Shown: in pieces, positions 1-10,019 of the stretch
How positions within the stretch are numbered: position 1 is the stretch's first letter
Layout: each line of letters starts with the position of its first letter
Source: Treponema sp. UBA4267
GTDB taxonomy: Bacteria > Spirochaetota > Spirochaetia > Treponematales > Treponemataceae
Assembly: GCA_002395155.1 (NCBI GenBank)
Contig: DGWD01000008.1
Span: forward strand, 62,001-126,000
DNA length: 64,000 bases
Reading direction: 5' to 3'
Translations under genes and position numbers: made by a program
Notes under the pieces: generated by a model
What the model was told of the DNA's origin: nothing
The model's database searches: none
The model's input: only the letters and a program-made list of their open reading frames with translations

Positions 1-652
1 TATCAAAAGCGTTTTTTACAATTTCCTGGGCCTGATCAAGTCCGCTAATTCCAAATCTCTTAAGGTCATCACTTAGATAAAGTGTAAGTTTAATTTTTTG
101 ACCATTTTTAAGACCTGCAAGAGCATCGGCCATTGTGACCATCTTAGAAATTTTTGAAGTAAGTTTGTATTCGAAACCGTCTGTAGTAGTAATTGGATTC
201 AAAACTTCAATGTTATCACCATAAGTAATTACAAGGCCCATGTAGCCCTGCTTAAAACCTACTTCGTTATTTTTTACTTCCTGAATCTGAATCTGCTGAA
301 GACCTAAATCCTGAGCAAGTTTTACATTTTCTTTTTTGGACATATCCATGTAAGAAACGGTGAAGTTTTTATTACCAGCACCCTTGTATTCAACAAGAAT
401 GTCTTTTACATACTGGGCAACATTTTCATAAGTTGCAGGCAGGTTATCATCAAAAAACACTCTAACTGAAAGTGGTTGTTCCAGATTTTTTACAAGTGTC
501 TGACTGCCTTTTGAAAGGGAGTAAGAATTTGGTTTTGTAAGATCAAAACGCACAAATAAATTACTGCTAACTATATTCAACAAAATCAAAAGAGCAATAA
601 ACAAAATGAAGTCTGATTTTGGACCTTTTAACCAGTTTAAGATTTTTTTCAT
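1..652 (-). CDS. GldG-like ABC transporter auxiliary protein (3' end beyond window)
   Basis: Open reading frame running leftward off the window edge, with 217 codons visible. The ATG at 652 is followed by MKKILNWLKGPKSDF and one hydrophobic membrane segment at about residues 15-32, then a long extracytoplasmic region. The order segment, SKGSQTLVKNLEQPLSV, then a region resembling DUF/GldG-type domains matches the auxiliary component of gliding-motility-type ABC exporters (GldG). It lies 13 nt after the permease gene and follows the ATPase, so the three form one operon. In spirochaetes such sets are common although there is no gliding; the substrate is unknown. The family call is from recalled family features and gene order; the C-terminus is not visible. 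Confidence 0.75.
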   Translation of the reverse strand, partial: MKKILNWLKGPKSDFILFIALLILLNIVSSNLFVRFDLTKPNSYSLSKGSQTLVKNLEQPLSVRVFFDDNLPATYENVAQYVKDILVEYKGAGNKNFTVSYMDMSKKENVKLAQDLGLQQIQIQEVKNNEVGFKQGYMGLVITYGDNIEVLNPITTTDGFEYKLTSKISKMVTMADALAGLKNGQKIKLTLYLSDDLKRFGISGLDQAQEIVKNAFD

Positions 653-665
653 TTTTACCGCCTCC

Positions 666-1391
666 CTAGTTCTTTGAAGTCTGCTCAATTTTTACTGTAA
701 TAGTAAAGAAGAGGGCTGTAAGAGAAATAAAGTAAATCAAATCTCTTGTGTCTATAATACCGCGGGCAATGGAATTAAAATGTGAATTAGCCGAGATATA
801 ACTAAATAAACTTACAATTTGTGCTGGAAGAAAAACCATAAAGGAATCAATCATTGTAAGGGCAATACAAATAATAAAACCTGTAAAGAAAGCGATAATC
901 TGATTCTTGGTGATTGAGGTAGCAAAAATACCGATTGCTGTATAACTTGCACAAAGGAAAATGGCACCTAAATAACCGCCCACGATTGGACCATAATCAG
1001 GACTACCAAAAACTTCTGCAGGAATTATATAAAGCAAGGTTGGAGCTATCATAATCAAAGTACTGATAAAAGAAGCAAGGTACTTTCCTGTTACAACCTG
1101 AACTTCTGTAACTGGAAGGGTCATTAAAGTTTCAATTGAACCAACTCTTTTTTCTTCTGCAAAAACACGCATGGTCAATGCAGGAACAAAGAAAGATAGT
1201 AAAAGTGGTAAATATGTAAAAAGAAGTCTCAACTCTGCCCTGTTGTAAAGGTAGAAGGTCGAAAAGAAAAGGATTCCTGTAATAATTAGGAAAAGGCCTG
1301 TTACAATATAAGCTATTGGACTTGTAAAATAAGCAGATAATTCACGCTTCATAATTACAAATGCAGGATTTTTTGATTTATTCTGAGTCAT
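666..1391 (-). CDS. ABC-2 type permease, GldF-like
   Basis: Predicted 241-residue integral membrane protein with about six hydrophobic segments (roughly residues 20-46, 58-78, 104-128, 136-158, 164-192 and 214-235). The cytoplasmic stretch MRVFAEEKRVGSIETLMTLPV at about residues 74-94 is typical of ABC-2 permeases of the GldF/NosY type, where it contacts the ATPase. It starts on the base after the stop of the ATPase gene, so the two are translationally coupled. With the ATPase and the GldG-like protein it should form an exporter or membrane-remodelling complex; the cargo cannot be told from sequence. Confidence 0.85.
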   Translation of the reverse strand: MTQNKSKNPAFVIMKRELSAYFTSPIAYIVTGLFLIITGILFFSTFYLYNRAELRLLFTYLPLLLSFFVPALTMRVFAEEKRVGSIETLMTLPVTEVQVVTGKYLASFISTLIMIAPTLLYIIPAEVFGSPDYGPIVGGYLGAIFLCASYTAIGIFATSITKNQIIAFFTGFIICIALTMIDSFMVFLPAQIVSLFSYISANSHFNSIARGIIDTRDLIYFISLTALFFTITVKIEQTSKN

Positions 1392-2342
1392 TTATTTGGC
1401 CTCCCAAGAATTTTCAGTAAGAGCATGGAATACATCTTCAAGGCTGTTCTTGCTCTGAGCTGTCTCATAGATATCAAATCCAGCTTCTACAAGTTTCTTT
1501 ATAAGTTGAGGACGGATTTCTACATCACCATTTACTGAAATAACCAGTTCCTCTTTGCCATCATGAATATCATTTAAGCTGACTGCAGAAACTCCTTCAA
1601 TGGATTTAGCAAGACTGGCAGCTTCATCAGCTGATTTTCCAGAATTTCCACATGCAAAAGTAAGATATACAGAAGAAGAAGTTCCAATGCTATTTTTAAG
1701 ATTTTCAATAGAAGAGTCGGCAACCAGTTTTCCACCACTAATAATAATTGCACGACTACAGATAGTTTCAACTTCACTCAAAATATGAGTAGAAACTATT
1801 ACTGTTCGGGTTTTTCCAATTTCACGGATGATGGCACGAACGTCTTCTACCTGATTAGGGTCCAGACCGGAAGTTGGCTCATCCAGAATAAGAATTTCAG
1901 GGTCATTCATTAGTGCATGAGCCAAAGAAACTCTCTGACGGTTACCTCTGGAAAGTTCCGAAATGTTTTTGCTCATTACTTCTTTTAAGCCACATTCCTG
2001 ACAAAGCTTAGGAAGTTTTTCATCAGGATTAACACCCTGCATCTGTGCAATATATTTAAGATAATCTTCAACAATCATGTCTCCATACAAAGGAGCTGAT
2101 TCAGGCATATAACCGATTTTTCTTTTGCCTGCTACAGGGTTTTCTGCAATATTAATTCCATCGATTGTAATTGTTCCTGATGATGGAGCAAGAAAGCCTG
2201 TTATCATACGCATTGTAGTTGTTTTGCCAGCACCGTTTGGTCCAAGAAGGCCTACAATTTGCCCAGTTGGAATAGAAAAGCTGACGTCATTTACCGCACG
2301 AAAGTCTCCGAAATTACGGGAAACGTGGGAAACTTCAATCAT
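1392..2342 (-). CDS. ABC transporter ATPase, GldA-like
   Basis: 316-residue nucleotide-binding subunit. Walker A GPNGAGKT is at residues 34-41, the signature is present as LSRGN at about 130-134, and Walker B LILDEP is at about 151-156, followed by the switch histidine in VSTHIL. The roughly 90-residue C-terminal extension is typical of the GldA/CcmA-like subfamily that works with ABC-2 permeases. A strong Shine-Dalgarno (GGAGG) lies 7-8 nt before the ATG. It is the first gene of a three-gene operon with the permease and GldG-like protein. ATP-driven export is inferred; the substrate is unknown. Confidence 0.88.
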   Translation of the reverse strand: MIEVSHVSRNFGDFRAVNDVSFSIPTGQIVGLLGPNGAGKTTTMRMITGFLAPSSGTITIDGINIAENPVAGKRKIGYMPESAPLYGDMIVEDYLKYIAQMQGVNPDEKLPKLCQECGLKEVMSKNISELSRGNRQRVSLAHALMNDPEILILDEPTSGLDPNQVEDVRAIIREIGKTRTVIVSTHILSEVETICSRAIIISGGKLVADSSIENLKNSIGTSSSVYLTFACGNSGKSADEAASLAKSIEGVSAVSLNDIHDGKEELVISVNGDVEIRPQLIKKLVEAGFDIYETAQSKNSLEDVFHALTENSWEAK

Positions 2343-2436
2343 TTTGAGTCCTCCAGATTTTTTGTTATATAAAGAAAATATAATAATAAAACATTTTTAA
2401 GTAAAATTTTGTTACAAAAAAGAGGAGGATAAAGAA

Positions 2437-5400
2437 TTAGAAGGTTGAAATAAAATTAAAACTAAAGACAAAACCATTATCTCTTGGGTAGTAAATAAAT
2501 TTAAACTCAAATCCCATATTCTGGTCTGATAAAATTGCGACGGTGGCAGAAGCATCTATATTAAGCTTTAGATAAATACTATCGTTTACGTAAGTTGCCT
2601 TTAATGTATCAGAAACATAATCCTGGCGTCGAATATCAGGCAGTAAGGTTTCGTAAGTATCATAATCCAGACGGAAATCATAACCAGCTTTTAACCCAAT
2701 TCGACTGAAATAGGAATAAAGAAATCTAATACCATCATGTGGTTCCCAGGCCAAGAGCAACATTTCTGGATTTACCCTAATAGCCGTTCCTACCCTATTA
2801 AAAACTTCAGCTGTAATTTTTGTTGGCAAACTCAAAACAAAATTATTTACCATATGTAAAGGATTAAGACGTGGAATATCAATTTCGCCAAATAGCCCGG
2901 CATTCAATTGAGTTACGTGTTGCAGGGCAATATTAATCATTTCATTTCCTGTGGTTTCGGTATTAGGAACTAATTCATCGCCCAATTTATATAATTCCTC
3001 CAGCTGAGGAGCAAGAATTCTGTAACTGTAAATATCCCAGAAGAAATAAAGTTTTGCACCAAAAGAAAAACCTCTTGTTTCATATGGACTTATTCCATAC
3101 TGATGAATATTTGAATAAGAACACTTTACATTTGCTTCAAAATACTCATACGCCTTATTAAAAGCCGGCCAACCCATCCTGCTTCCGTAAAGTTCTGTAT
3201 TTACGATATAGGTCTGATCATAGTAATCGGTAGACGCCGTAAAATAAGTTCCAATATTAAAATTGAGCTTACCCAAACTAGTCCCTATTGGGCGATTCCA
3301 AATTGTACCAGCCAGAGCTTCGAATTTATATTCTCCCAGTAAATTAAATCTAAGAAGAGCACCGGCCTTTATATCAACTGGAGTAGAAGTATTTTCATAG
3401 AAAACGGCAGCCGACTTATCTTTACGGGCATCATTACCTACCAACTGCTGTTCAAGGATATAGGCCATTGGAGCATTTATTACCTGGGTTAACTCCAAAT
3501 TAAAGAAAGTCCATCCAAGCGAAATTGTAAATTCGTTATTCATGAATGGGTCCGAGTTGGTTATAAATGAAGCACCAAGTCCCGGCCACTTACAGGCACC
3601 TTCATCCAAAGAAAGCTTTCTTACAGGTAAAAAAAGCTTCATTCCCATAGGGAACATGTATTTTAAAGGCCAGTAACCAGAAAGTTCATGCCCATCTAAT
3701 TCCGTTGCAGAAAAAGAAATTTGTGGAGTTACATAAGCACATTCCACATTTGGACAAGGCTGAACAATTCCACTTTCAAAAGTCAGCAAATTTTTCTTTA
3801 TATATGAAAGTTCATTTTGACAGAATTTTTTTGCACTATAATAAAGGGTATCATCTTTAATAACTGGATAATAAACTCCTCCATGTAAATCTTCCTGCAT
3901 AAGATAAAGTTCATTTGGCTCGTAGTTTTCATCCAGATTGATATAGCCCATTCTTACAAATCCAGCTTCCTTCCTTGAAACATACTGAAAAGTGTATATG
4001 GAATTCTGATAATTCAATTCCTGAGTCTTATTACTAACTGTTTTTATAAAACGAAGATTTGTAATATTTAATTCAGATTCAGGATCTTCCTTTAGCTTCC
4101 ACGATTTTACTGTTTTTTCACTAATATTTTCCTGAACTATAGTTTTTTCGGCATTTTTAGTCAAAATATAGGTAAGTTTTCCATTTCCTGCTGCACAAAG
4201 TGATGATGGAATTGCATTTTTTTCGAACTCTTTTTCATAGATTTTTTCTGAATCATCTTCATCTTCTGTAAAAGTAAAAATTTGCAAAACAGGGTGTTTT
4301 TTTTCTATATTTATACCAGCAATTAGCATTTCACCCTTTTCTGAAAGAATAATTGTGGAATCACGAAGGAATAATTCATAATCCAAAAAGCTTCTTTCCT
4401 TCAAATCATAAATCCATGTTACATTTCTTTCGAATTCCGGACGGCTTTTTACTTTTCTGTAAGATACAACCAGATAACGTCCATCTGGAGAAAGGGTCAT
4501 ACGGTCTATTTTGTCAGCCAAAAAAAGAAGCTGTCTAAGTTTGTGTGCTGAATATGTATCGAATAAATCAACTTCGTGACGAATATCATCATACCAAACA
4601 TAACCATATTCTGAATAAAGCAGATGTTGATAAAGCCCCTCCAAATCATTTGGAAAAAACTTTTCAACATGTGCTGATAATTCTTCCATCTTATCTAAAT
4701 TAGCAGGAAGAGGAACCGTTTTTATAAATTCGTTCCAAACATTGTTTAGATGCTCTTTATAAATGGAATAAAAAATTCCTGGCATAAGATAAACATGAAA
4801 TGCCCCAGATTCTTCCCAGTAAGCCTCAAACATTTCATATCCGTAAGTTTGAATTAAATAAGCGGTAAAAGCGGAAGTTGCGGCATAAAGCAACTCATTA
4901 CCTGGATAAATATCCAAAGCGGAAGAACATTCATAATAACTTGGAAATTTTCCTTCGTACTTGGCCTGGGACAAAATCTGTAAAAAGTAACCATCGTTAT
5001 AGCGGCCGTACTTTTCTACATCATCTGAATCGCTTGCCTGACCTTCAAAAAGATAAGCACGTCCTTCTACATAAGAAAAAGGAATATTTGTAATAGAAAT
5101 TGGTTCAAGAAAATCACCGGCAAGTTTAGAAATTTTCTGAAAAAGAGGATTGCGGATTGCCTGGGAAACAGCCTTATAAATTTCGTGATAAAAGAGTCCT
5201 AAAAAATGATCCCTAAAACTCGCAGTATCTTCATCTCCTACGGACTCATAAATAACTATTCGATTGTAAGGAGACTGGGTATAAATTACAGAAAGCCTGT
5301 CTGTATCGGGAGAAATTACAACTGGAATGTGCAAGTCTTGAACAAAACCAGTTTTTTCTTTTGCCCTTTCATAAAGTTTGTCTGCTTCCTGTACCAAAAG

Positions 5401-5562
5401 AGAAGCTGTCTCCTTACAAACTTCTGGAAAAAGGATATCGAAATGCTCTGTCTTAGCAACGTAAACCTTTCTTGGTTTCATCAAAATGCTGTCTTCTGCT
5501 GCAAATACTGTAAAAATTGTTGATAGCGAAACTAAAACAGAACAAACGACTTTTTTTATCAT
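2437..5562 (-). CDS. Large secreted protein: peptidase-like N-terminus, propeller-like middle, possible beta-barrel C-terminus
   Basis: 1041 residues. Residues 1-22 are a clear signal peptide ending near FAAED. The N-terminal region (about 37-300) begins with a VAKTEHFDILFP stretch and holds FYHEIYK (H126, E127), resembling the layout of MA-clan peptidase-like domains, but a complete HExxH is absent, so activity is doubtful. Residues about 330-620 carry repeated strands like WD40/TolB propeller blades (for example LSPDGRYLVVSYR). The C-terminal part is rich in alternating aromatic strands and ends in phenylalanine (NFISTF), as outer-membrane barrels do. It lies 2 nt downstream of argD on the same strand. 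Outer-membrane placement is inference and no function is assigned. Confidence 0.6.
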   Translation of the reverse strand: MIKKVVCSVLVSLSTIFTVFAAEDSILMKPRKVYVAKTEHFDILFPEVCKETASLLVQEADKLYERAKEKTGFVQDLHIPVVISPDTDRLSVIYTQSPYNRIVIYESVGDEDTASFRDHFLGLFYHEIYKAVSQAIRNPLFQKISKLAGDFLEPISITNIPFSYVEGRAYLFEGQASDSDDVEKYGRYNDGYFLQILSQAKYEGKFPSYYECSSALDIYPGNELLYAATSAFTAYLIQTYGYEMFEAYWEESGAFHVYLMPGIFYSIYKEHLNNVWNEFIKTVPLPANLDKMEELSAHVEKFFPNDLEGLYQHLLYSEYGYVWYDDIRHEVDLFDTYSAHKLRQLLFLADKIDRMTLSPDGRYLVVSYRKVKSRPEFERNVTWIYDLKERSFLDYELFLRDSTIILSEKGEMLIAGINIEKKHPVLQIFTFTEDEDDSEKIYEKEFEKNAIPSSLCAAGNGKLTYILTKNAEKTIVQENISEKTVKSWKLKEDPESELNITNLRFIKTVSNKTQELNYQNSIYTFQYVSRKEAGFVRMGYINLDENYEPNELYLMQEDLHGGVYYPVIKDDTLYYSAKKFCQNELSYIKKNLLTFESGIVQPCPNVECAYVTPQISFSATELDGHELSGYWPLKYMFPMGMKLFLPVRKLSLDEGACKWPGLGASFITNSDPFMNNEFTISLGWTFFNLELTQVINAPMAYILEQQLVGNDARKDKSAAVFYENTSTPVDIKAGALLRFNLLGEYKFEALAGTIWNRPIGTSLGKLNFNIGTYFTASTDYYDQTYIVNTELYGSRMGWPAFNKAYEYFEANVKCSYSNIHQYGISPYETRGFSFGAKLYFFWDIYSYRILAPQLEELYKLGDELVPNTETTGNEMINIALQHVTQLNAGLFGEIDIPRLNPLHMVNNFVLSLPTKITAEVFNRVGTAIRVNPEMLLLAWEPHDGIRFLYSYFSRIGLKAGYDFRLDYDTYETLLPDIRRQDYVSDTLKATYVNDSIYLKLNIDASATVAILSDQNMGFEFKFIYYPRDNGFVFSFNFISTF

Positions 5563-5564
5563 TT

Positions 5565-6737
5565 TTATTTACAAAATTCCTCAAGAACCGATTTGAAAAT
5601 TGCAAGTCCTTCCTCAATTTCTTTATCAGAAATAACTAAAGGTGGGAGGAATCTTACAACATCGGCACCAGCAGTTGTTGTACAAAGTCCTCTTTCAAGA
5701 CATTTTACTTCAATATCAAATGGTTTTACTTTAGTATCAATCTGAGTTCCAATCATAAGACCTTTTCCACGAACGTCTTTTACAATTGGCAGATTCCATG
5801 AAGATATTTTACCACGAATATAGTCACCTGCGTGATTAACTCTGTCTAAAAATTCAGGATTTGCTACGGTTTCAAGGACAACTTTTCCAGCGGCACATAC
5901 AAGAGGATTGCCTGCAAATGTTGACTGATGATCTCCTGCAACAAAAACTTTATTTGCCTTGCCGCGGAAGAGACATGCACCCATTGGAAGTCCACCAGCA
6001 ATGCCTTTTGCAAGGGTAACAACTTCTGGATTTACACCAAGCCAGTCGCTTGCAAGGAAGGTTCCAGTTCTACCAATTCCAGTTTGAACTTCATCACACA
6101 TAACAATTGCACCAGCGGCACGTGCGGCATCTGCGGCAGCCTTGGCCCATGCAGGATCAAGAAGATTTACACCACCTTCTCCCTGAATACATTCCATCAT
6201 AAGAGCGGCAGTTGTATCGTCAAAAGCTGTTTTAAGTGCTTCAAAATCGCCAGGTTTGATTGTTTTAAAACCGTCTGGGTATGGAGCAAAACAGTCTGGA
6301 TGGAATTTAGACTGACCTGTAGCGGTAAGAGTGGCAAGGGTTCTTCCGTGGAAAGAAGATTCCAGAGTTACGATTGTTTTGCGTTTATTGCCGCCATTAA
6401 GCTGGCCGTATTTTCTTGCAAGTTTGATTGCAGCTTCGTTTGCTTCTGCTCCAGAGTTTCCAAAATAGGCACCTTCAAAGCCTGTTACTGCCAGCAATTC
6501 ATCTGCAAATTCAAGACCAATATCAGAAAAATAATAATTGGAAATATGGATTTGTTTCCGAGTCTGTTTTGAAATTGCTTTTACAAGTGGTTTGTAGTTA
6601 TGACCTAAACAGTTTACTCCAATACCGGCAATAAAATCGATGTACTTTTTGCCGTTTACATCCCACATGGTTGAACCTTTTGCTTTTGCAAAAGTCACAT
6701 CAAAAGAGCCATAGTTGTTTACAATTTTCTTTTCCAT
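5565..6737 (-). CDS. argD: Acetylornithine aminotransferase (class III PLP aminotransferase)
   Basis: 390 residues from the ATG at 6737, chosen over an upstream in-frame ATG at 6758 because AGGAG lies 8 nt before it and the protein then opens with MEKKIVNNYG like the family. The enzyme transfers an amino group between acetylornithine and 2-oxoglutarate in arginine synthesis; family members also serve lysine synthesis as succinyl-diaminopimelate aminotransferases. Visible are the PLP phosphate-binding GNSGAEANE (about residues 93-101), DEVQTGIGRTG (about 215) and the Schiff-base lysine in LAKGIAGG (about K244). Length is normal. No other arginine genes are adjacent. Downstream, 2 nt away, begins the large secreted protein. 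Confidence 0.88.
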   Translation of the reverse strand: MEKKIVNNYGSFDVTFAKAKGSTMWDVNGKKYIDFIAGIGVNCLGHNYKPLVKAISKQTRKQIHISNYYFSDIGLEFADELLAVTGFEGAYFGNSGAEANEAAIKLARKYGQLNGGNKRKTIVTLESSFHGRTLATLTATGQSKFHPDCFAPYPDGFKTIKPGDFEALKTAFDDTTAALMMECIQGEGGVNLLDPAWAKAAADAARAAGAIVMCDEVQTGIGRTGTFLASDWLGVNPEVVTLAKGIAGGLPMGACLFRGKANKVFVAGDHQSTFAGNPLVCAAGKVVLETVANPEFLDRVNHAGDYIRGKISSWNLPIVKDVRGKGLMIGTQIDTKVKPFDIEVKCLERGLCTTTAGADVVRFLPPLVISDKEIEEGLAIFKSVLEEFCK

Positions 6738-6821
6738 ATTTCTAACTCCTGCCCACATCGTTGACTGAGCTTTGTATAAATATGCAAGAATTATGCCAAA
6801 TCATGAATAAAAATGCAAGGT

Positions 6822-6852
6822 AAAAAAAAGGGAAGGATTTCTCCTCCCCTAT
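6822..6852 (-). terminator. Intrinsic terminator after ackA
   Basis: Read on the minus strand, arms at 6842-6849 and 6830-6837 form an 8-bp stem with one G-U pair and a 4-nt loop, followed by eight U (6822-6829). It lies about 40 nt beyond the ackA stop and before argD, so it separates the two units. Confidence 0.8.
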
Positions 6853-6854
6853 AA

Positions 6855-6882
6855 CCTAGCACCTAACAACTAGCACCTATAA
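6855..6882. repeat. Short direct repeat
   Basis: The octamer-like word TAGCACCTA occurs twice about 17 nt apart in the gap between the ackA terminator and the ackA stop codon. No function can be assigned; it may be a slippage product. Confidence 0.4.
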
Positions 6883-6890
6883 TCTAAAAA

Positions 6891-8231
6891 CTATTTGATT
6901 AAATCGCGAGCAAGAATCTTAGCGATGTTAGGACGTTTTACTAAATCACCCTTCAAACCATCTTCCCTAGCTTTATTCACGTAATCTGGGCTCTGGAATG
7001 AATATTTGAAGTTTGTATGAACATCGTAAGTTCCCTTCATAAGAGCATAAGCATCTTCTGTCATTACCAATTCTTCATCTGTTGGAATAACGAAAATCTT
7101 TGTTTTTGAATCATCAGCGTGAATGTAAGTTTCTGCATTGCCTGTGAAAGACCATTCGTTGCGCTGTGCATCAATCTTAATTCCGTAGTTTTCGAGTCCT
7201 GAACAAGCCTTAAAACGAGTAATTGGTCCGCGTTCTCCAACACCGGCAGTCCATACGATAGCATCAACATGTCCAAGTTCTGCCATGTACTGTCCAATGT
7301 ATTTTTTAATGCGGAGAGCTTCCATTTCAATTGAAAGCTGACAGAGTTTATCGCCCTTTGCAGCTTCTACTTCGATATCGCGACGGTCTGAGAAACGTCC
7401 TGTAATACCAAGACATCCACACTTCTTGTTCAAAGCTTTATCCATTTCATCAGCAGACATTCCAGTCTTTCTCATGATATAGAAAGGAAGTGCTGGGTCC
7501 AAATCTCCTGAACGTGTTCCCATTATAAGACCTTCAAGTGGTGTAATACCCATTGATGTATCATAACAAACACCATTTTTAACAGCACACATTGATGAAC
7601 CGTTACCAATGTGGCAGATGATGAGGTTTGTATCTTTAGGATCTTTTCCAAGAAGAACTGCTGCACGTTTTGCTGTATAAAGGAATGATGTTCCGTGGAA
7701 ACCGTAACGGCGGGCTGCATATTTTTCGTACCATTCACGTGGAATTGCGTACTGGAATGTTTCTTCTGGCATTGTCTGGTGCCATGCTGTATCCATGATA
7801 GCGGCATGTGGAACATTTGGCATAACTTTCTGAGCTGCTTCAATACCCATGATATTTGCAGGCATGTGGAGTGGTCCAAGATCAATTACTTCGCGGAAAC
7901 CATCAAGAACTTCTGGAGTAATAAGAACTGATTTTGTGAATTTTTCTCCACCATGAAGTACACGGTGTCCTACAGCTCCAATTTCATCCATTGATTTAAT
8001 AACACCAACTTCTGGATCTGTGATTTCTTTAATAATTAATTCGATTGCTTCTTTGTGTGTTGGACAAGGAGACTGAATTTCTGTTTTGTTGCCCTTTGCT
8101 TTGTGTGTAATTACAGAACCTTCAATACCAATGCGTTCTACTACACCATTGGCCATAACTTCTTTGTTATCCCAATCATAAACCTGATACTTTGCAGATG
8201 ATGAACCGCAGTTCAAAGTTAAAATTACCAT
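6891..8231 (-). CDS. ackA: Acetate kinase
   Basis: 446 residues. It interconverts acetyl phosphate plus ADP and acetate plus ATP, the substrate-level phosphorylation step of fermentative metabolism. The N-terminal [15 protein letters not shown] is the family phosphate-binding motif; the family motif [13 protein letters not shown] and the pattern GVGERGP near the nucleotide site are also visible. It is about 40 residues longer than the usual 400, with the extra length at the C-terminus. AGGA lies 8 nt before the ATG. No phosphotransacetylase gene is adjacent. A GC-richer 50-bp block (about 8268-8320) lies between its start and the upstream gene. Confidence 0.95.
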   Translation of the reverse strand: MVILTLNCGSSSAKYQVYDWDNKEVMANGVVERIGIEGSVITHKAKGNKTEIQSPCPTHKEAIELIIKEITDPEVGVIKSMDEIGAVGHRVLHGGEKFTKSVLITPEVLDGFREVIDLGPLHMPANIMGIEAAQKVMPNVPHAAIMDTAWHQTMPEETFQYAIPREWYEKYAARRYGFHGTSFLYTAKRAAVLLGKDPKDTNLIICHIGNGSSMCAVKNGVCYDTSMGITPLEGLIMGTRSGDLDPALPFYIMRKTGMSADEMDKALNKKCGCLGITGRFSDRRDIEVEAAKGDKLCQLSIEMEALRIKKYIGQYMAELGHVDAIVWTAGVGERGPITRFKACSGLENYGIKIDAQRNEWSFTGNAETYIHADDSKTKIFVIPTDEELVMTEDAYALMKGTYDVHTNFKYSFQSPDYVNKAREDGLKGDLVKRPNIAKILARDLIK

Positions 8232-8348
8232 ATTTTTTTTCCTGTATGAGTAAAATAATAGAATGTGGGTGTCGCTTGTCGGTGGACATTGCGCTGGCAG
8301 GTGGCACTCGAAAAAGATGTTTTAGTATATTCCTATTTTTTTAGATTT

Positions 8349-10019
8349 TCAATGAGGTAAAATTACTACAGTTTCGCCAGTAATACTTCTTTGCTCAAGT
8401 TTTTTGTAAATATACTTCAAAGGATGAATATCAAAAGCATTTGGACTCCATCCTCCTACTTCATTTAGGTCTACTGCATTTAAAGTAATAGGATGATAAA
8501 TAGGAATGACCATTCCACTATCCAAAAGAATTTCTTCTGCCTGAGCTAAAAGTTCTGGTCTTTCTTTATCTGAAACAAGGGCAGCCTGATCAAGAAGAGC
8601 ATCAAAATCAGCATTTTTCCAGCCTGAATCATTCATTGTAGAATCGCCGCGGAAGAGTTCCAAAAAGGTCAGAGGATCTGCAAAATCGCCAATCCAAGTA
8701 TAGGCAAAAAGGTCTGCCTCTGACGAAGAAACACTTTGTATATAAGAATTAGCTGGATATTCTATTGTAACAAGTTCAACGCCCAAAGCTCGTAAGGACT
8801 CTCTAAAAAGATCAAGTTTATCTTGGCTCAGGGTGTATTTTGAAACTGCAAAATTTAATTTAATAATTTCTTCGGCAGGAATGTTGTATTTTTCGCGGGC
8901 ATCTTTCATTATCAAGCTGGCTTCCATTTGGTCTGTGTAAGAAAAACCTTCGACCTGTGGATAGCCTGATAAAGGATAAACCAAAGTTGTTGCAGGAACC
9001 ATTGCAGTTTTGTGGAATTCGTCCCAAGGGAAGGCTTCTAAAACTGCATTACGGAATTCTGGATAATCCCATACGGATGGAATTCTGGAAGGCTTTTTTG
9101 CCGAAGTTTTAAAGAAATAGTAAGAAGTTCCAAAAACAGCATTCAACTGGAGGGCCTTTTTATCAAGTATTTTATCTGAAATAAAATTTGTTGTTACCCA
9201 ATCTGCCTCACCATTATTGTAAATGAAAGTATTTTCTTCTTCATCATCTGACTGATAAAAAACTATATTTTCCAGGCTTACATTTTTTGCATCCCAGTAG
9301 TTTTGATTTTTGGTCAGAATATACATGTTTTCTTTTATATCAGAAAGAATAAATGGGCCGCTAAAAACAAACGGATCCTTGTTTAAAATTGAAAAAGCGG
9401 AATGGCACAAAACTCTTGGTAAATAATTTGCAGGTTTTGTAAGATAAATTGACAGGGTATATGGACCTGTTGCATAAATTCCAACATCCTCTGAACTTCC
9501 TACTCCGTTTCTAAAGTCTTGGGCACCACGGATTATATCTAAAAGTGATGCATAAGGGGCGTTTGGAGTTGCAAGCAGCATGATAAAGGAATCGCGAACA
9601 TCTTGGGCTGTAATTGGGTCTCCATTACTAAAACGGGCATCTTCTCGTAAAGTAATAGTCCAGCGTTTTTTATCTCTAGAAATTTTATAAGACTGGGCCA
9701 GGGCATATTCTGGTTCAAGTGTTACAGGATGATAAGAGAAAAGGCCTTCGTATAGTCCGTTCAAAATTTGAGAATCAGCTGACCAGGTTGTTATTTGTGG
9801 ATTAAGTTCATGAATACGAACTGGTTCAACAATCTTAAAAATTTTCTGTAGTTCTTTAGGCTGCCTGTTTTTTTCTTCCTGGTCATTCTGCTCTTCCAAG
9901 GCCATCTGAACTTCGGGTTCAAGAGGATTTTCTTCACCAAAATTCTGAGAAAAAATAAAAGTGCTGCTTAAAAATATTGCAAATAAATATACGAGTATTC
10001 TTTTTACAGTTTTAGACAT
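8349..10019 (-). CDS. Peptide/nickel-type ABC substrate-binding protein (SBP family 5)
   Basis: 556 residues with a signal peptide at about 1-24. The mature part follows the OppA/DppA family: WTITLREDARFSNGDPITAQDV at about residues 119-140 is the SBP_bac_5 signature, and the C-terminal half includes WIGDFADPLTFLELF, also typical. It would bind oligopeptides outside the cytoplasmic membrane. No permease or ATPase genes are adjacent, so it either feeds a transporter coded elsewhere or has another role. Its ATG overlaps the 3' end of the upstream unknown gene by 8 nt, implying translational coupling. Residues 40-60 are charged and low-complexity. Confidence 0.85.
   Translation of the reverse strand: MSKTVKRILVYLFAIFLSSTFIFSQNFGEENPLEPEVQMALEEQNDQEEKNRQPKELQKIFKIVEPVRIHELNPQITTWSADSQILNGLYEGLFSYHPVTLEPEYALAQSYKISRDKKRWTITLREDARFSNGDPITAQDVRDSFIMLLATPNAPYASLLDIIRGAQDFRNGVGSSEDVGIYATGPYTLSIYLTKPANYLPRVLCHSAFSILNKDPFVFSGPFILSDIKENMYILTKNQNYWDAKNVSLENIVFYQSDDEEENTFIYNNGEADWVTTNFISDKILDKKALQLNAVFGTSYYFFKTSAKKPSRIPSVWDYPEFRNAVLEAFPWDEFHKTAMVPATTLVYPLSGYPQVEGFSYTDQMEASLIMKDAREKYNIPAEEIIKLNFAVSKYTLSQDKLDLFRESLRALGVELVTIEYPANSYIQSVSSSEADLFAYTWIGDFADPLTFLELFRGDSTMNDSGWKNADFDALLDQAALVSDKERPELLAQAEEILLDSGMVIPIYHPITLNAVDLNEVGGWSPNAFDIHPLKYIYKKLEQRSITGETVVILPH

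Noticed and set aside
5928..6572. 214-residue frame on the plus strand
   Set aside because: Antisense of argD; Cys/Lys-rich composition, no family features and no ribosome site.
8268..8320. GC-rich block between ackA and the SBP gene
   Set aside because: Only imperfect self-pairing without a U-tract; no RNA or terminator could be supported.
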